NCBI GenBank assembly: GCA_003667245.1
Contig: RCNN01000440.1
Coordinates: 1 to 36,397, forward strand
Direction: 5' to 3'
From: Heterostelium multicystogenum
Lineage: Eukaryota; Evosea; Eumycetozoa; Acytosteliales; Acytosteliaceae
DNA length: 36,397 nt
In this document: positions 22,162 through 33,759 of the stretch, in pieces
Numbering within the stretch: the stretch's first letter is position 1
Layout: every line of letters begins with the position of its first letter
Notes under the pieces: generated by a model
The model's database searches: none
Told to the model about the DNA's origin: nothing
Seen by the model: only the letters and a program-made list of their open reading frames with translations
Translations under genes and position numbers: made by a program

Positions 22162-23206
22162 CAGAAATAATGATCATACTTTATAATAGTGTTTATCGAT
22201 ATATTATATTGTATATATACATATGATTAGATGATTAATAAAATATTATATCATATTTATTGTTAATAATCAAAATATAAAAAGCCATTTGCATAGGGAG
22301 GTTGGTGTGTTTCTATTACAGCCAGAGATTAATGATAGTATTATAAAACTTACTGTAATTATTATATTCTTATGTTTTATGTGTTGGATAAATAGTAAAC
22401 ATATTATGTAATTAGAATGTTTGAACTATAGTAAAAAAGCTTATTGATCTGTTAAAGATGAATTGGATATTTTTATAAAAATACTCCTGAAGGTGAAACA
22501 TTGACAACTGAATATTGTAAGACTAGTCTTACAATGCATCTATATTGTCAACTAAGAAAAACTTTTAGAAATAATAAATAAATATTAAATTAATTCAATT
22601 AAATTAAATTGGACTTAATCTTAAAAGAACTTTAGATTTTCTATGTTGGTATTTTTGGTTTAATATACCGAATGAAACAAATCTGAATAAATAGATTTTA
22701 CAGTATTGGTTAAAAATGTTCTAAAATTGATTGTGTTTAAAATAGTTAAAGTTAAATTTGAGTCGTACTCTGTCAAAATGATTGATTAAAAAATTCTAAA
22801 AATGGATACTAACATTTAAATGTATGTATTTATTTTTCATCATATAATTATTTAAACTGAAATAGAAAATCCTTTCTACTGTTGCTTGTTGAAATATTAG
22901 TTAATAGCTCATCCAAAAATTTAAATTCAATCCAAAGTAATGATAATACTAAACTAAACGATGGATGATCAATTCGACAAGTCCAAAAGTTAGTTACTGA
23001 TTAGAATAATTTATTGTTAATCCTAAAAAAATAAAACAATTACTTTTGTGATTCATACTTATAAATATTATATGGTCATCTGATTGAGTCCAATGGACTT
23101 ACTTCGTGGAAGTGATCTCAATGTAATCAATTTGTGAAATGAATATTCTGGAAGTTTATGTAGATTACATTTATTATGAATATAAATTGATGGTTGAAGT
23201 AAAAGG
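22162..23206. other. 3' flank of TIG gene F and intergenic DNA
   Basis: Array homology continues to about 22430: the shared 3' flank, then a match to 6078-6155 in reverse complement. Beyond it lies a perfect 22-bp palindrome at 22514-22535 (TTGTAAGACTAGTCTTACAA with A and T at its ends). A short open stretch near 22466-22580 reads YKNTPEGETLTTEY but has no start, splice context or recognised family. The rest is AT-rich. Confidence 0.5.
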
Positions 23207-26200
23207 TTAACCAATTTTTCTTGAACCTTTACTAACTTTGTTGGCATTGGATTGGCAAATTGGGCAGAAACCAAATTCAAGTTGGTCATATGCTGCGGGT
23301 TGGTTGCTAGTTTGTCTGGATTGTTGAGGTGCATTGCTTGCTTGTTCCGAGGTCTTTAGACAACGGTTGTGATAAGCATGATTACAGAAATAGAGTACAA
23401 TGGAACAATCTGGTTTGATAGTGATAATAGACTGATTGCATGTGGCACACTTTGAATCTTCTTCGAGGCTGTGACCTGCTTTCAATGCTTGTAGATGAGT
23501 CTCTGACAAGTAGACACAATCGCTCTTTAAGATCTCTTTACAACCTTCTCTTAGTGACATCTGCAAGTTGTAGTCACTGAGAATCTTGAACCAAACGATT
23601 TCTGAGATTATGAATTTCCATTCTGTCTGGAATCAAACGAATCAACTTGATAGGATCGACGTTGCTACCTATGTTCTCGAGCAACTCTGATACATAACGA
23701 GGGTTTGTAATGGATTTGTTGATAAAATAGTCCCAGAGATCATTGTCCTTTTGCTGCTCGACAAACTCGACTGCATCCTTGATACGTCCCAACTTATCGA
23801 GGATCAAATTGAGTGCTTCCTTAGCACTACCCATTCTTCCTAAAATATACACCATCTCTTCGTATAGATTCTTGTCCTTGCACACCTGGAATGCTTTGTC
23901 GAGATTATAGGAAATACTGTTCTTGAGGAAAGGCAAGAGCAGTCGAGGTTCATATTGTGCATAGAGGGCGACTTGCATTTCGTGGAAATCCATACCAATT
24001 CTCGAGTCTTTGGTAAACAGTGTATGGAGATAGTGATGAATGTACTCTGGTTTTTGTGAAAGTTGGTTCACAACAGTTTTGATGGGAATCTTGTCAGTGT
24101 TGGCAACCAAGAGGTTGATGGCTTCGTCACGGTTGAAATCAATGAGCAAAGCAACCTTGTTCTGCATTGAATCGAATAGTTTTTCGTTCTGTCTGATGAG
24201 CTCGAAAACATTTCCACGCTTGAGCTTCAAAAAGATGTCGAGGGTCTTGTCCAATTGATTATCTAATGTGTAGAGCTGTGCTTGGGCAATCATGATGGTT
24301 TCGTTCTTGTTGACTGCTAGTCGATCGTTGACTGCTGTAATGATGTTCTGTATGCTGTAGAGATTGCTTGGCCACTCATTGACTATCTTTAAGAAGGAAT
24401 CTGGATCCTTTTGCAAAAAGTTGTTTAAACAGATTTCGTAGATGTGGGCACCCAGCGTTGGATTGCCTATTGGGATGTATGGACAAAGTGGCTGTAGACC
24501 ACCGAGCTTAAAGAAACGAACTATCCAATTCTCCCAGAGTTCTTTGTCACGTTGACAAATCTTTGGACACAGGCTTGCTGCCTTTCTGATGTCCTTGGTT
24601 TCCAAAAGATGCTCCATATACTTCTCACCGATTTCCTTGATTTTCGCAGGTGGCAACGACTTTATAGTTTTCATATCTTTCTCTACTTCCTCCAATGCCT
24701 CGTCGTAGCGATTCTTGTCCATCAGCCATTTCAAGTGATCCTCAAGATTTCTGGGTTTTGCTGTGACCACATCCTTTGGACATACTATATAAAAAATCGA
24801 CTCTGAAGTGTTGTAATCCAATCTGTAGTCGGTGGCCTTGTAATGTTCGAATCCATTGACATTGAGATGATCTGTTGTGATGGCCTGATTGGTTTTTCTC
24901 GAGACAATGTAGATAGATGGCTTCTCAGCACAGTCCACACGGCCCTGATTCCAGGCGCCAGTAGCATTGTTTGGCGACGACATTTTAGGGGTGGCAGCAG
25001 TAGCATTGAGCTCTGTGTGTCCTTCAATGGCACCGTCCTTGTATCCGAGGATAACAAGATCCTCGCCAAATGGTGCAATACCACTAATCCAGTATTTGGT
25101 TGTGAACTGATTGGTGATCTGGGCAATCTTTGAAGTGGCGCCACTGTGATCGATACGCTCAATGATCTGAATAACCTCCACTGACTTTGCCCAACCTATA
25201 ATCAAAGTATCTGGACGTTCCCAGCAGAGACAACACCTAAAGAGCTCACCTCTGGGGGAGCCTTCCTTACGTGGGATATGTGCTATTCTCATGTTGGTGC
25301 TGCAATCATATATCTTTACACCTTGCTCATTCGCCCAAGCAATGAAATTGCCACACCATTTAATGGCATAGATTGGTCCCTCACCCTGGTGAATGACAGT
25401 CTCCTTTGATCTAAACCAACCCTTAGAATTCAAAATAAGCTGGCCACCCTTACCACCAGTAACGAATTGTCTTGTATTCTTGTGTGCAAACTCTGGATCC
25501 AAAGCGATCGAAGTGATCGGTCTAACATATGAAAACGACATTGTCTCACCTGATTTGTCGAAAGGATTGATGATAACTTTACCTAAAGAATGATAAATAT
25601 CAAGTTAACAAACTACTAATTACACAGAAATGAAACAGCTGTAGTGTAGCCTGGTTGATCTTTACCGTCTTCTGAGCAAGATGCAATATAGTCACCGGAC
25701 GGGTCGATTGCAATCTCTGTGATAGTGGCCGAATGTGAATCGTATCGCTCTATTTTGTTTCCTTCAAAGTCGTGAATCGATACCGAGCCCCAATGGGTAC
25801 CCAATACAATAAACTTGGGATGAACAGCCATGCAGCTTGCAGCATCTTTCTTGAGAATCTCAGTAACACCATTACCAAAACGAGTGTAGTTGAGAATGGG
25901 CTCTATGTCTTCCTCAGGACCACCTTCTACATACTCCTCTGCTTCCTCCACGTCTACTTCTTCCTCTACCTCTTCATACTCCTCTTCGTCCTGATCATTT
26001 GCATTTCCATTTCCACCACTGCCATTCGTAGCTACAACACTGCCACTATAATTGCCATTACCATTGGCCACAGCATTGGAGTGACCACTTGTGATTGTGT
26101 AACGATTTGATTTCCATGTTCATCAACCTCTACCTCTTCCTCTACGTATTCGACTTCATACTCGACCTCCTCATACTCGTCGTCGTCGTCTTCCTCGACG

Positions 26201-26240
26201 TAATGATGATTATTTAAACTCGCCACTTTACTTCTTTTGT
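23207..26240 (-). CDS. vps41: VPS41, HOPS complex subunit (vacuolar protein sorting)
   Basis: HOPS subunit for fusion of late endosomes and lysosomes/vacuoles. Exons: at least 26240-25666 and 25582-23207 (GTAAAG donor, TTTAG acceptor). An acidic region (EEDDDDEYEEVEYE and DQDEEEYEEVEEE, with a Gly/Asn linker) precedes a WD40-like domain containing GNGVTEILKKDAASCMAVHP, CSEDGK, QFVTGGKGGQL and AWANEQGVKIYD. A long alpha-solenoid/CHCR region follows (FYIVCPKDVVTAKPRNLEDH, NIGSNVDPIKLI). A C-terminal RING-type domain is visible: CATCNQS, CNHAYHNRC, FCPIC. Two frame breaks occur: one base missing near 26085-26100 in the acidic region, and an extra C near 23588, before LSDYNLQMSLREGC. No ATG is in frame in the first visible exon, which is preceded by TTTACAG, so a small upstream exon is likely unrecognised. 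Family identity is clear. Confidence 0.93.
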
Positions 26241-26753
26241 CTGTAAATAAACTATAACTCTAGTTAATCTATGAGATGATACTACTTCTGCTGCCTACTG
26301 CTAATGCTATTGCTATTGGCTCAATACAAACTACTTCTACTACTGTTACTGTTACTGTTAATTCTACAACTTCTACAATAACAATAATATCATATCATAC
26401 TATTATATATTATATTATCTACAATTAACAACCTAACTAACTAACTTACTGTAGCTAATTAACTAACTAACTAGTATACAACTAAAGCTATAAGGGAAGT
26501 GTACAAAGGGTATTGTCCGTCAGTCAGTCAGGTAAGTATCTTACTAGTAAGCCAAAGTCAAGTCAAAAATTAAAAATTAAAAAAATCACACACAACTCCA
26601 CTCAACCACAATACAATAATACAATGCATATTTATTTATTGAATTTTCAAATGAGATATTTAAATTGAAAAATATCAACAACAAAATGTTATTATTATAG
26701 TATTATTATGATGATGATTATTTAATTAAATTTTACAAATTCCAAATATAAAT
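26241..26753. other. Intergenic region between VPS41 and SMC2
   Basis: Downstream of SMC2 and upstream of the visible VPS41 exon; both genes read leftward. It is low in complexity: CTACTTCTACTACTGTTACTG-like runs near 26330-26370, repeated CTAA near 26430-26480 and CAGT repeats near 26519-26530. The missing first exon and promoter of VPS41 should be here, but I could not locate a start codon with a good splice donor. Confidence 0.45.
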
Positions 26754-29700
26754 TTATTTCTTCTTTTTGGATGCATCGCTGCTACTGTTGTTGTTGGTTA
26801 CTATCCTAGAGATACCACTAACACCATCTTTAAAGTTTGTTTGGAATAATACATTGGCATTGTTGAACATACCCTCTTTGAGACTGACTACAATGAACTG
26901 AGAGGTCGAAAATCGGGTCTTCAAGATCGTACCAATGTTGTGCGTGTGTGAAAGATCCAGCGCTGCATCGATCTCGTCGAGAATGTAAAATGGTGCGGGC
27001 TTGAACTTCAAGAGTGCGAGCACCAGTGAGAGCGCCAGCAGCGATTTCTGTCCACCACTCAACTCACTGAGTGTCTCTTTCCAAACATCACCAAATGCGA
27101 CCTTTACCTCGAGACCATCGAGCTTACCGTCTCCTTCGATAGGGTGCAGCTTTGCTTTGGTACCTGGCAGGAGTGTTGAGAAGATCTCACCGAAATCCCT
27201 ATTGACAGACTTCCATGTCGTCTTCAAACTCTCATTCTTCTTCTCGTCCAACTCAAAAATAACTTTTTCTATCTTCTCTTTGTCCTTTTCGACTATATTC
27301 TTCTTGGCTACCAAATCATTATAATCCTGTTGTACCCTAAGATGTTTGGCAGTCAGCAATTGCGCTTTGATACTGGGTGTTCTATCTAGCTTTCGTTACT
27401 TACTTTTCATACATAGAGATAACTTTCTTGTTGACGTTCTTTGAGAGCCTCTCAAGTTCGGATTGAAGTTGATTATATCTGTTCTTGGCGGTTTTAATAT
27501 TGGTAGAGTTGAAATCATACTCTGTATTTGGTTTGCCAAACATACTAATAAATGAGGACATGGGTATTAATAATCAAAGTAACAAGAAAGATATGTTTAG
27601 ATCGAAATCTTGATGGTTCAACAACAACAACTTACTGTTTCTCAGATTTAATCCATTTGTAACGATTGTTCATATCTATTATTCTCTTCTCGGCATCTTT
27701 GCCATCCTTTTGCGATCTCTCCAGCTTGTGCTCAAGCTTCTTGAGTTCCAAGTCGATTTCACCTGTACGTCTTTGGTTCTGTTCGATTTCATTGTTGATT
27801 TGGTTGTACTTTTCTGACTGACGCTTGATCTCGTCTCTCTTGGAGGTCAACACCTGTCTCAGGTTGTCGAGATTGTCTTTGAGCTTCTCTGCCTCCTGCT
27901 CCAGCAATGCGAGCTCTTTCTCCATTGCTGCGACAGTTGATTCGTTACCAGATGTCTGGTCGGAGAGTGTCTTTAGCTCTAGCTCAAGTTCCTCAATCTC
28001 CAGGGTTATTTTCTCAATGAATTGCTGCTCATTCTTGACAATCTTGTTGGATTTGTTGAATGCTTCTTTGGTATCTGCCAAGGTCTTTTCGATGGCTTTC
28101 AACTGTTGATCACGGATCGATTGGAAATTATTCTTTTGACGCTCCAACTCTGCTTGCTTCTTGAGAGACTCTGACTCTCTTTGCTTTGATTCCTTCAAGA
28201 GGAGTGTGTCTTCTTCAATCTTCTTTTCAATCTCTTTGATACTCTCGACCAACTGATGGTGTGGATTCAGATTCAATCTAGAGTTAATCAGTGCTAGTTC
28301 GTGTTCCTTTAATTGAAGAGTTTGCGAGAGTGTCTGGTGCTTATCGGCACCGGATTGAAGCTTTGCAAGCTCAAAGTTGGCCTTTTCAAGCTCGGATTTG
28401 TAGTTGGAGAGTTGTCCATTCATTTCATTCAACTTTTGGATGTGTGCCAAAATGGAGCCAGTCTGCGATTTGGAACCACCAGTCAATGTACCAGCAGGAT
28501 TATACTCGTCACCGTCCAAACTGATTGTCTTGACTCTGACAGCTGGGTCAAAAGCAACATCGTGGGCTTGCTTCTTGTCTTTGGCAATAAATGTTGTACC
28601 AAACACAAAATTCATGGCATTGGTCAAGCTCTTGTCATATTGGATCCAGTCGATTGCCGGCTTTACATTGTCCTTTCCAACCAAACTCTTGGCACGATTA
28701 ACTTTTTCTGGCTCAATAGTACGCTTGTCGATTTTATTGAGTGGCAAAAAGGTAACTCTTCTCTTTAGTTCACCTTTGGCCAGCAATGCCTTACCTGTTT
28801 GCTCGTCTTCCACAATGATATTATAGAGCTTGCCACCAGCGCAAATCTCGAGAGCGGTAGCAGTATCAGCGTCACGCAAGGTAATAAGGTTGGCCACGAC
28901 ACCACGCACTTTGCTACGGTCAAAGTCACGGCTTGGATCGGTGTAGCTAAACTCCATACCCGAGAGTTGTGCAGCCATGATTCCAATCTTCTCGCTCAGC
29001 TGGAATACAGTTGGTTCGAGTTCGCGCTTCTTGTTTTTCAGTTCCTCAAGCTTCTCATTGTTGAATGGAAGGGAGGCAATCTCTTTCTTTATCTTCTCGA
29101 CCTCTTTTGGCAACCATGTCATACTCTTCTTGCATCTTATTATGGTCAATAGTGTCTTGTTTCATCTTCTTCTTTTGCTGGAGCTCTCCTGTAAGATGCT
29201 TGATTCTAATCTCTGCCTGTTTGTACTCTGAGGCTGCTTGGACGGCGACTCTCTTGGCCTCCATGAGTTGCTCTGTGAAACTACCGTTCTCAGTATCACC
29301 ATCGGCAATAATACCGGCGGTAAAGTCGTTTAGCTTCTTTTGTGTTGTCTTTAGTTTCTCCGCCAGCTGTTCATTCTCAGCAACGATGTCCTTGATCTTT
29401 GCGCTCAAACTCTCTCTCTCTTTCTTTTTCTTTGCAATGGCGGTGACAATCTCCTGCTTCGATTGGGCAAGGCCACTGATGGACGATCTTTCTTTTTCAA
29501 TTTCACTTCTCTTGTTCTTCAAAACGGTCTGGTGCTTAACCAAGTCGTTGGACCACTTCTCATTCTTTGATTCCATCTCTGACATATCAGAGTCCTTCTC
29601 CATCTTTTCCATCTTCTTCAACTGCCTCTTCAAGTTCTCAATGGCCAAGCCCAGCTCTTCCTTCTCCTTGATTCTCTCTTCTTTCTGTTTCTTTATATCT

Positions 29701-30625
29701 TCAATTCCATTCGATTGATTCTGTACCATCTCGTTGGCCTCTGAGTAATCATATGCAGTGATGAATCTAAACAGCTTCTCCTGCTCATCCACACTCGAAG
29801 TATATTGCATATAAGATGCAGTTTCCTCTCTCAGTCTAGTCAGATTTGGTGTAATATCTTCATTTAAAACCTGAATGTTCACAAATAAATTCAAATTAGT
29901 CTACTGCGCAGCAATAGCACTGATATGGGAGGTAATGAAGGGCGACTTACTCTAATGATTTCTTCGACCTTCTTTGATTTCTTCTCGAGGATACTGAGAG
30001 TTTGTATCTTCTTCTTTTCAAACATACTTGTTCCAGCAGCTTCCTCTATCATACCAAGAATTTCAGGTGGCTTCATATTGATGACCTTGGTAATTCTACC
30101 TTGCATAATGAGAAAGTGTGGATTATTTACATTGAGTTGAACGGAAAGGAAGAGATTTTGTACACGATTGTTCTGTGCATTGATACCATTGATTAAATAT
30201 TTACTTCTACCTCCAATTGCAATCTAAACCAAAGAGATATATATATTTAGTTCATCAATCAACAACAATACCATATATTTATATAATCCACTGAATGGTA
30301 CAACTTACTTGTCTAGTAACTGTGATTCTCTTTGATGATTCATAGCCGACCGGTGATGTTTCGGGATCTTCGTTGTTGAACACAATGGTGACACTTGCCT
30401 TGGTGACACCAGCCTGGCCATGTTTGTAGACAAGCTCTTGTAGATCGTTGACACGCACCTGCTTGAGATTGGTGATACCAAGTACGAAGCATATAGAATC
30501 GAGTACATTCGATTTACCAGAACCATTCAAACGGTGATAGCGTTGAAGGTCGGATCCAACGGTCCCACCGTTGTTCTCTTTGAATAGGACTTGAATCCAT
30601 CCAATATAATCTCTTCAATAAACAT
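26754..30625 (-). CDS. smc2: Condensin subunit SMC2 (about 1182 aa)
   Basis: ATPase core of condensin, pairing with SMC4 to compact mitotic chromosomes. Exons by phase: 30625-30309, 30223-29951, 29870-27636, 27544-27404, 27336-26754. The N-terminal head has [18 protein letters not shown], the Walker A region LNGSGKSN (about residue 35), and SMC2-type [18 protein letters not shown]. Coiled coils flank the hinge, which holds VRGVVANL and [11 protein letters not shown]. The C-terminal head has [12 protein letters not shown] (about 1081) and Walker [13 protein letters not shown] (about 1104-1115). [19 protein letters not shown] and the overall pattern fit SMC2 rather than SMC3 or SMC4. Two single-base breaks: a missing G near 30531-30534, within the Walker A codons, and an extra T in 29105-29108. 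The restored length matches the family (about 1180), so errors are likely. It lies head-to-head with the BTB-kelch gene. Confidence 0.95.
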
Positions 30626-31414
30626 GTTGTTGACTATTTCTATTCTCTCAACTCATATATATACATATAAAATAAATACTAATACTAATAATAATAATAC
30701 TATATAAATGAATAATCGACAATGTAATGTCAGTGTAACAAAGATAGATTGTTATAGTGATAATATTAAAATTGATATCAAATTTGGAGGGAACATCAAA
30801 TCGCGCCAAAATTCAAAAAACACACATTTCATTTCTGCTAAAAAAAAACAAACATTTTTTTAAAAAGTATTTTGTGTGGAACTTGAAAAGATGGAAAATT
30901 TCCAGGAGTTGTAATAACTTAATCCAATGGAAATTACAAGTCATTTCCCAAATTGAATGGAATCCTATTAGCTGGAACTAGTCAACTTTTAGATCTATAA
31001 ACACATCATAATACTACTACTAATGTCTTCGTAGAACTTAAGTTCTCCTCATTATTTTCTTATAATCATTATCACCTAAATATCTCTATGTTCATTTTCC
31101 AAATTTAATTAATAGGATTATTATTTAATAGATTAAACCATGATTGAATATTTAATTTATTTTAACGATAAATATCATGTGGGTGGATTCTAAACCATAT
31201 CAATCGTTTTTTTTTTTCAGTGTGGTAAATTGTATCATATGAACTACAACAACTCACATATACACACATACAATAGACAAATAAAATGTATTCAATTCAA
31301 TACTTTAATGAATACCATTTTAATAGTATTCAAATTGACCATAGAAAAGATAGATTAGATAGTTAGAATTATATAGTTTATAGGTATAGGTGGAATCTAG
31401 TCCAAAAGATAAAA
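30626..31414. other. Divergent intergenic region between SMC2 and the BTB-kelch gene
   Basis: About 790 bp with presumed promoters for both genes. It contains an E2F-type site (separate entry), an A-run and T-run near 30840-30862, and an AT-rich stretch near 31100-31220. No gene is visible. Confidence 0.5.
30800..30810 (-). promoter_or_regulatory. E2F/DP-type binding site upstream of SMC2
   Basis: On the SMC2 strand the sequence reads ATTTTGGCGCGAT, containing TTTGGCGC, which matches the E2F consensus TTTSSCGC exactly. It is about 175 bp upstream of the SMC2 start codon, in a spacer that is otherwise almost free of G+C. E2F/Rb control of S- and M-phase genes is known in animals and plants, and Dictyostelium has an Rb orthologue (rblA). 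Binding here is inferred from the motif and its position only. Confidence 0.55.
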
Positions 31415-32687
31415 ATGGATATTGTTAGCTTAAATGTTGGTGGTAAAAAAGTTTATGACTACGCTCCAAACTCTGACACAGTATAGCGATAGCTTTTTGG
31501 GGGTCATGTTTAGTAATAGATTCCAGTTGTCGCTCGACAAAAAGGGAAGGGTGTTCATCGATAGAGATGGAGATTTGTTCCATCATATCCTGACTTTTCT
31601 GCGCTCCGGCTCGGACAACGTGGCCTTTTCAACGAAAGATCCCCACTTCTACATGATCATTAATGAGTTCCAGTACTTTGGACTGCTGCACCACCTGATA
31701 CTCTCGTCGTCGCGTCCGTTCTACCAGTCGATTGCCCCCGCCTTCAAAGTTTTCGTTTTCAAGGGTGGCTCTGCTCACTGGCCACATCTACATATTCGGT
31801 CTGCGAAACAGTGCGCCGCTTGTCGAGATCTACAATCCTTTGGTCAACCGGTGGGACTCGAACAGAAACCGATATGTTCCCAATCAGAGGACGTACATCT
31901 CCATGTCACACGAAGTGTAATGCGTGCGGCAACACGCCTGGCCGAAGTTGAAGCAATACGACACCAAGATGAACAAGTGGAACACGATCTCAATGAAAGC
32001 TGGTCAACTGCCAAGATACAGAGCTGGTTGAATTCTTTTGGGTGCAACAACAAAGACAATGAAATGCATATCACTATCAAACACAGTATCAGAACCACTT
32101 CGAAGATCAAATGTAGGCTCGGAGCTCCAGCAACGACCTAGAATCAGCAACAAGCACTGCTTGAGATCTACCAAGAATGCCGCTGACAGCATTAGCAGTA
32201 GTAGTAGCAAGCATATCTCGTACCTGCTGTCGAGCGAAAGTTACAATCGCTATTCATATACAGCATCGATATTAAACAGAAAATGTGTGACACTGCTGGA
32301 TATCCTGCCATTTGGTCCAAATGACATTGAGTCTGCATGTTTTGATTGGTGGTTGTCTCTATATTTGGCGTTCAACGAACTCAAATGAGTTTGGCCTGCA
32401 TGCCTATGATATCGACAAGAACGCATCGATAAGCAATACCATCAACCAGAATCAAAACAATCGGTCTCACTCCAATACTCGGTGCTACAAGATGCTCGGG
32501 CAACACATCAGAGTTTATCTACTTTCTCAACCCATGCCAGTCATTCTTTGGCATTACAAAGAGAGAGCAATTCTTTGCTTACAATCTTATTGACAATAAT
32601 TGGGTTTCACTTCGGAGCCCAAGAACATCAAAATACTCACCTGTGTCGTTTATGCCAATTGTAATCTACGCGATCGGTGAAGATTAA
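31415..32687 (+). pseudogene. BTB(T1)-kelch protein gene, broken by many frameshifts
   Basis: ATG at 31415 opens DIVSLNVGGKK, a KCTD/T1-type BTB start. An extra A in 31445-31450 shifts the frame, after which FMTTLQTLTQYSDSFLGVMF, DRDGDLFHHILTFLRSG and FYMIINEFQYFGL complete a BTB domain. Kelch-like segments follow in changing frames: LTGHIYIFGLRNSAPLVEIY with YNPLVNRW, KQYDTKMNKWNTISMKAGQL, FGCNNKDNEMH, then FFAYNLIDNNWVSL near the end and a stop at 32687. Such proteins often act as Cul3 adaptors or structural scaffolds; the specific role is unknown. There are about six or more indels and two in-frame stops in 1.27 kb, more than in SMC2 or VPS41. Either a pseudogene or a poorly sequenced stretch; the neighbouring genes are affected as well. 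Confidence 0.7.
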
Positions 32688-32948
32688 TTTAATAGAGATG
32701 TTTGACATTATAAAGAAATCAATGGTACTAATCCAAAAAAATCTATTAAACAACTTTTGTTATTTATTCTAATCCAACAATCATCATAATGCTATATTAG
32801 TTGTATTGGTAGGAGTTTGTTTCTTCTTCTTCTTCTTCTTCTACTTGATCACGGTTATTGCTATTGTTGTTGGCTTTGATCGGGATCAATTCTTTTTCTT
32901 TTATTGGGTACGTGCTATTGAGTTTGAAAATATTAATATCTCTTTCAT
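32688..32948. other. Convergent 3' region with TTC repeat
   Basis: Short spacer between the BTB-kelch gene (plus) and ADAT2 (minus). It includes a TTC microsatellite at about 32821-32841. No gene is visible. Confidence 0.5.
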
Positions 32949-33759
32949 CTATCTACTTAACTGTCTATGTGTTCTAACAGTGTCATAACCTTTCTTATTC
33001 TCTTGGAAATAAAACTTTTGCAATAGATGAATTGCTTGTTCTTTTAATACACCGGATACACAGTTGTATGGATGTCCTCTTCAAAGCAACTATTAAATAT
33101 GATTCGCATTAGTATAAATTCTTTCATGTTTTATGACATTAATATTGATGTTGATGTAGTAGTTACTTTATGCTATGAACAGGCAGAATCGAACCATTTC
33201 CACCAAACTTGTCATTATAAACAACCAAAGTAGACAATGTTTATCTTGGCAATCTGTAGAACGGCAGCACACATGATACATGGCTCAACAGTCACATACA
33301 GTCGGCATTCACTCAGCAGTTTATCCACCTTCGTATTTGTTAGGAGACAGGAATATCGAATCGAGTGCCTCAATCTCTGCGTGTCTTGTTGCCTATAGCC
33401 AGACAATAATAATAATAATTATAATTATAATAATAATAATAATAACAGTCAATTACCAATTCAAATCAACAATCATTCATTAATAAAATAAAGGTAGCGG
33501 CTATCAAAGAAAGAACAACCTATCCTGTTGTTGTTCTTGTCGCATTACTTGACAACTCAGAGCAAAATGACCTACATTCTTTTTTATATTGGTTTTGTTT
33601 GAGCCAGCGGCAATGAACCACATCATTGTGTACAATGACACATCCTACAGGTACCTCACCCTCTTCCAATGCTTTCTTTGCTTCCCTCCAAAGCAAGCTT
33701 CATATATTTAGAGTGCTTTTCAATGTCACCATATTCAGTACCCACTAAATCTTTGATAT
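32949..33759 (-). CDS. adat2: tRNA-specific adenosine deaminase subunit ADAT2 (TadA family), frameshifted
   Basis: Catalytic subunit of the ADAT2-ADAT3 enzyme that converts A34 to inosine in tRNA anticodons. Segments in order: DLVGTEYGDIEKHSKYMKLA, then ALEEGEVPVGCVIVHNDVV. An intron (GTAGGT donor near 33555, CTATAG acceptor near 33400) carries an ATA-repeat. Next come ATRHAEIEAL with the zinc-binding and catalytic His-Ala-Glu, LYVTVEPCIMCAAVLQIAKI with the Cys pair of PCxxC, NDKFGGNGSILPVHS, another probable intron, and GHPYNCVSGVLKEQAIHLLQ with KFYFQEN near the C-terminus. The stop is at 32949. The segments sit in different frames because of about five single-base indels, for example an extra base in 33219-33221. 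All catalytic residues are present. The 5' exon and start codon are not resolved. Confidence 0.82.
33404..33446. repeat. AT-rich trinucleotide (ATA) microsatellite in the ADAT2 intron
   Basis: Runs of AAT/ATA and ATT repeat units lie between ADAT2 exons, next to the acceptor side of the intron. Simple trinucleotide repeats of this kind are common in dictyostelid genomes. Confidence 0.8.

Larger units (their letters stand above)
1339..22430. repeat. Tandem and inverted array of TIG-gene repeat units
   Basis: Six copies of one gene plus flanking DNA repeat here at about 4.2 kb spacing: gene ends at 6611, 10789 and 15020, with a shortened unit to 18384. Copies A to E read on the minus strand and F on the plus strand. 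Homology covers the spacers too, for example GGATCCTAT next to ACAATGCTACAT in each spacer, and the 3' flanks. On the right it continues past gene F to about 22430. On the left it stops inside the last exon of gene A. The array therefore grew by duplication of whole gene-plus-spacer units followed by an inversion. Boundaries are read by eye and approximate. Confidence 0.9.

Noticed and set aside
22466..22580. Short open stretch reading YKNTPEGETLTTEY
   Set aside because: No start, splice signals or recognised family, and it runs through a perfect palindrome; could be chance.
27337..27403. Alternative very short (31-base) intron in SMC2 ending at CCCAG
   Set aside because: It gives extra residues not expected in SMC2; the 67-base intron ending TCTTAG keeps phase and gives the expected [12 protein letters not shown] sequence.
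28291..29718. Long plus-strand reading frames opposite SMC2
   Set aside because: Ser/Phe/Leu-rich shadows of the coiled-coil coding strand (Lys/Glu codons read in reverse).
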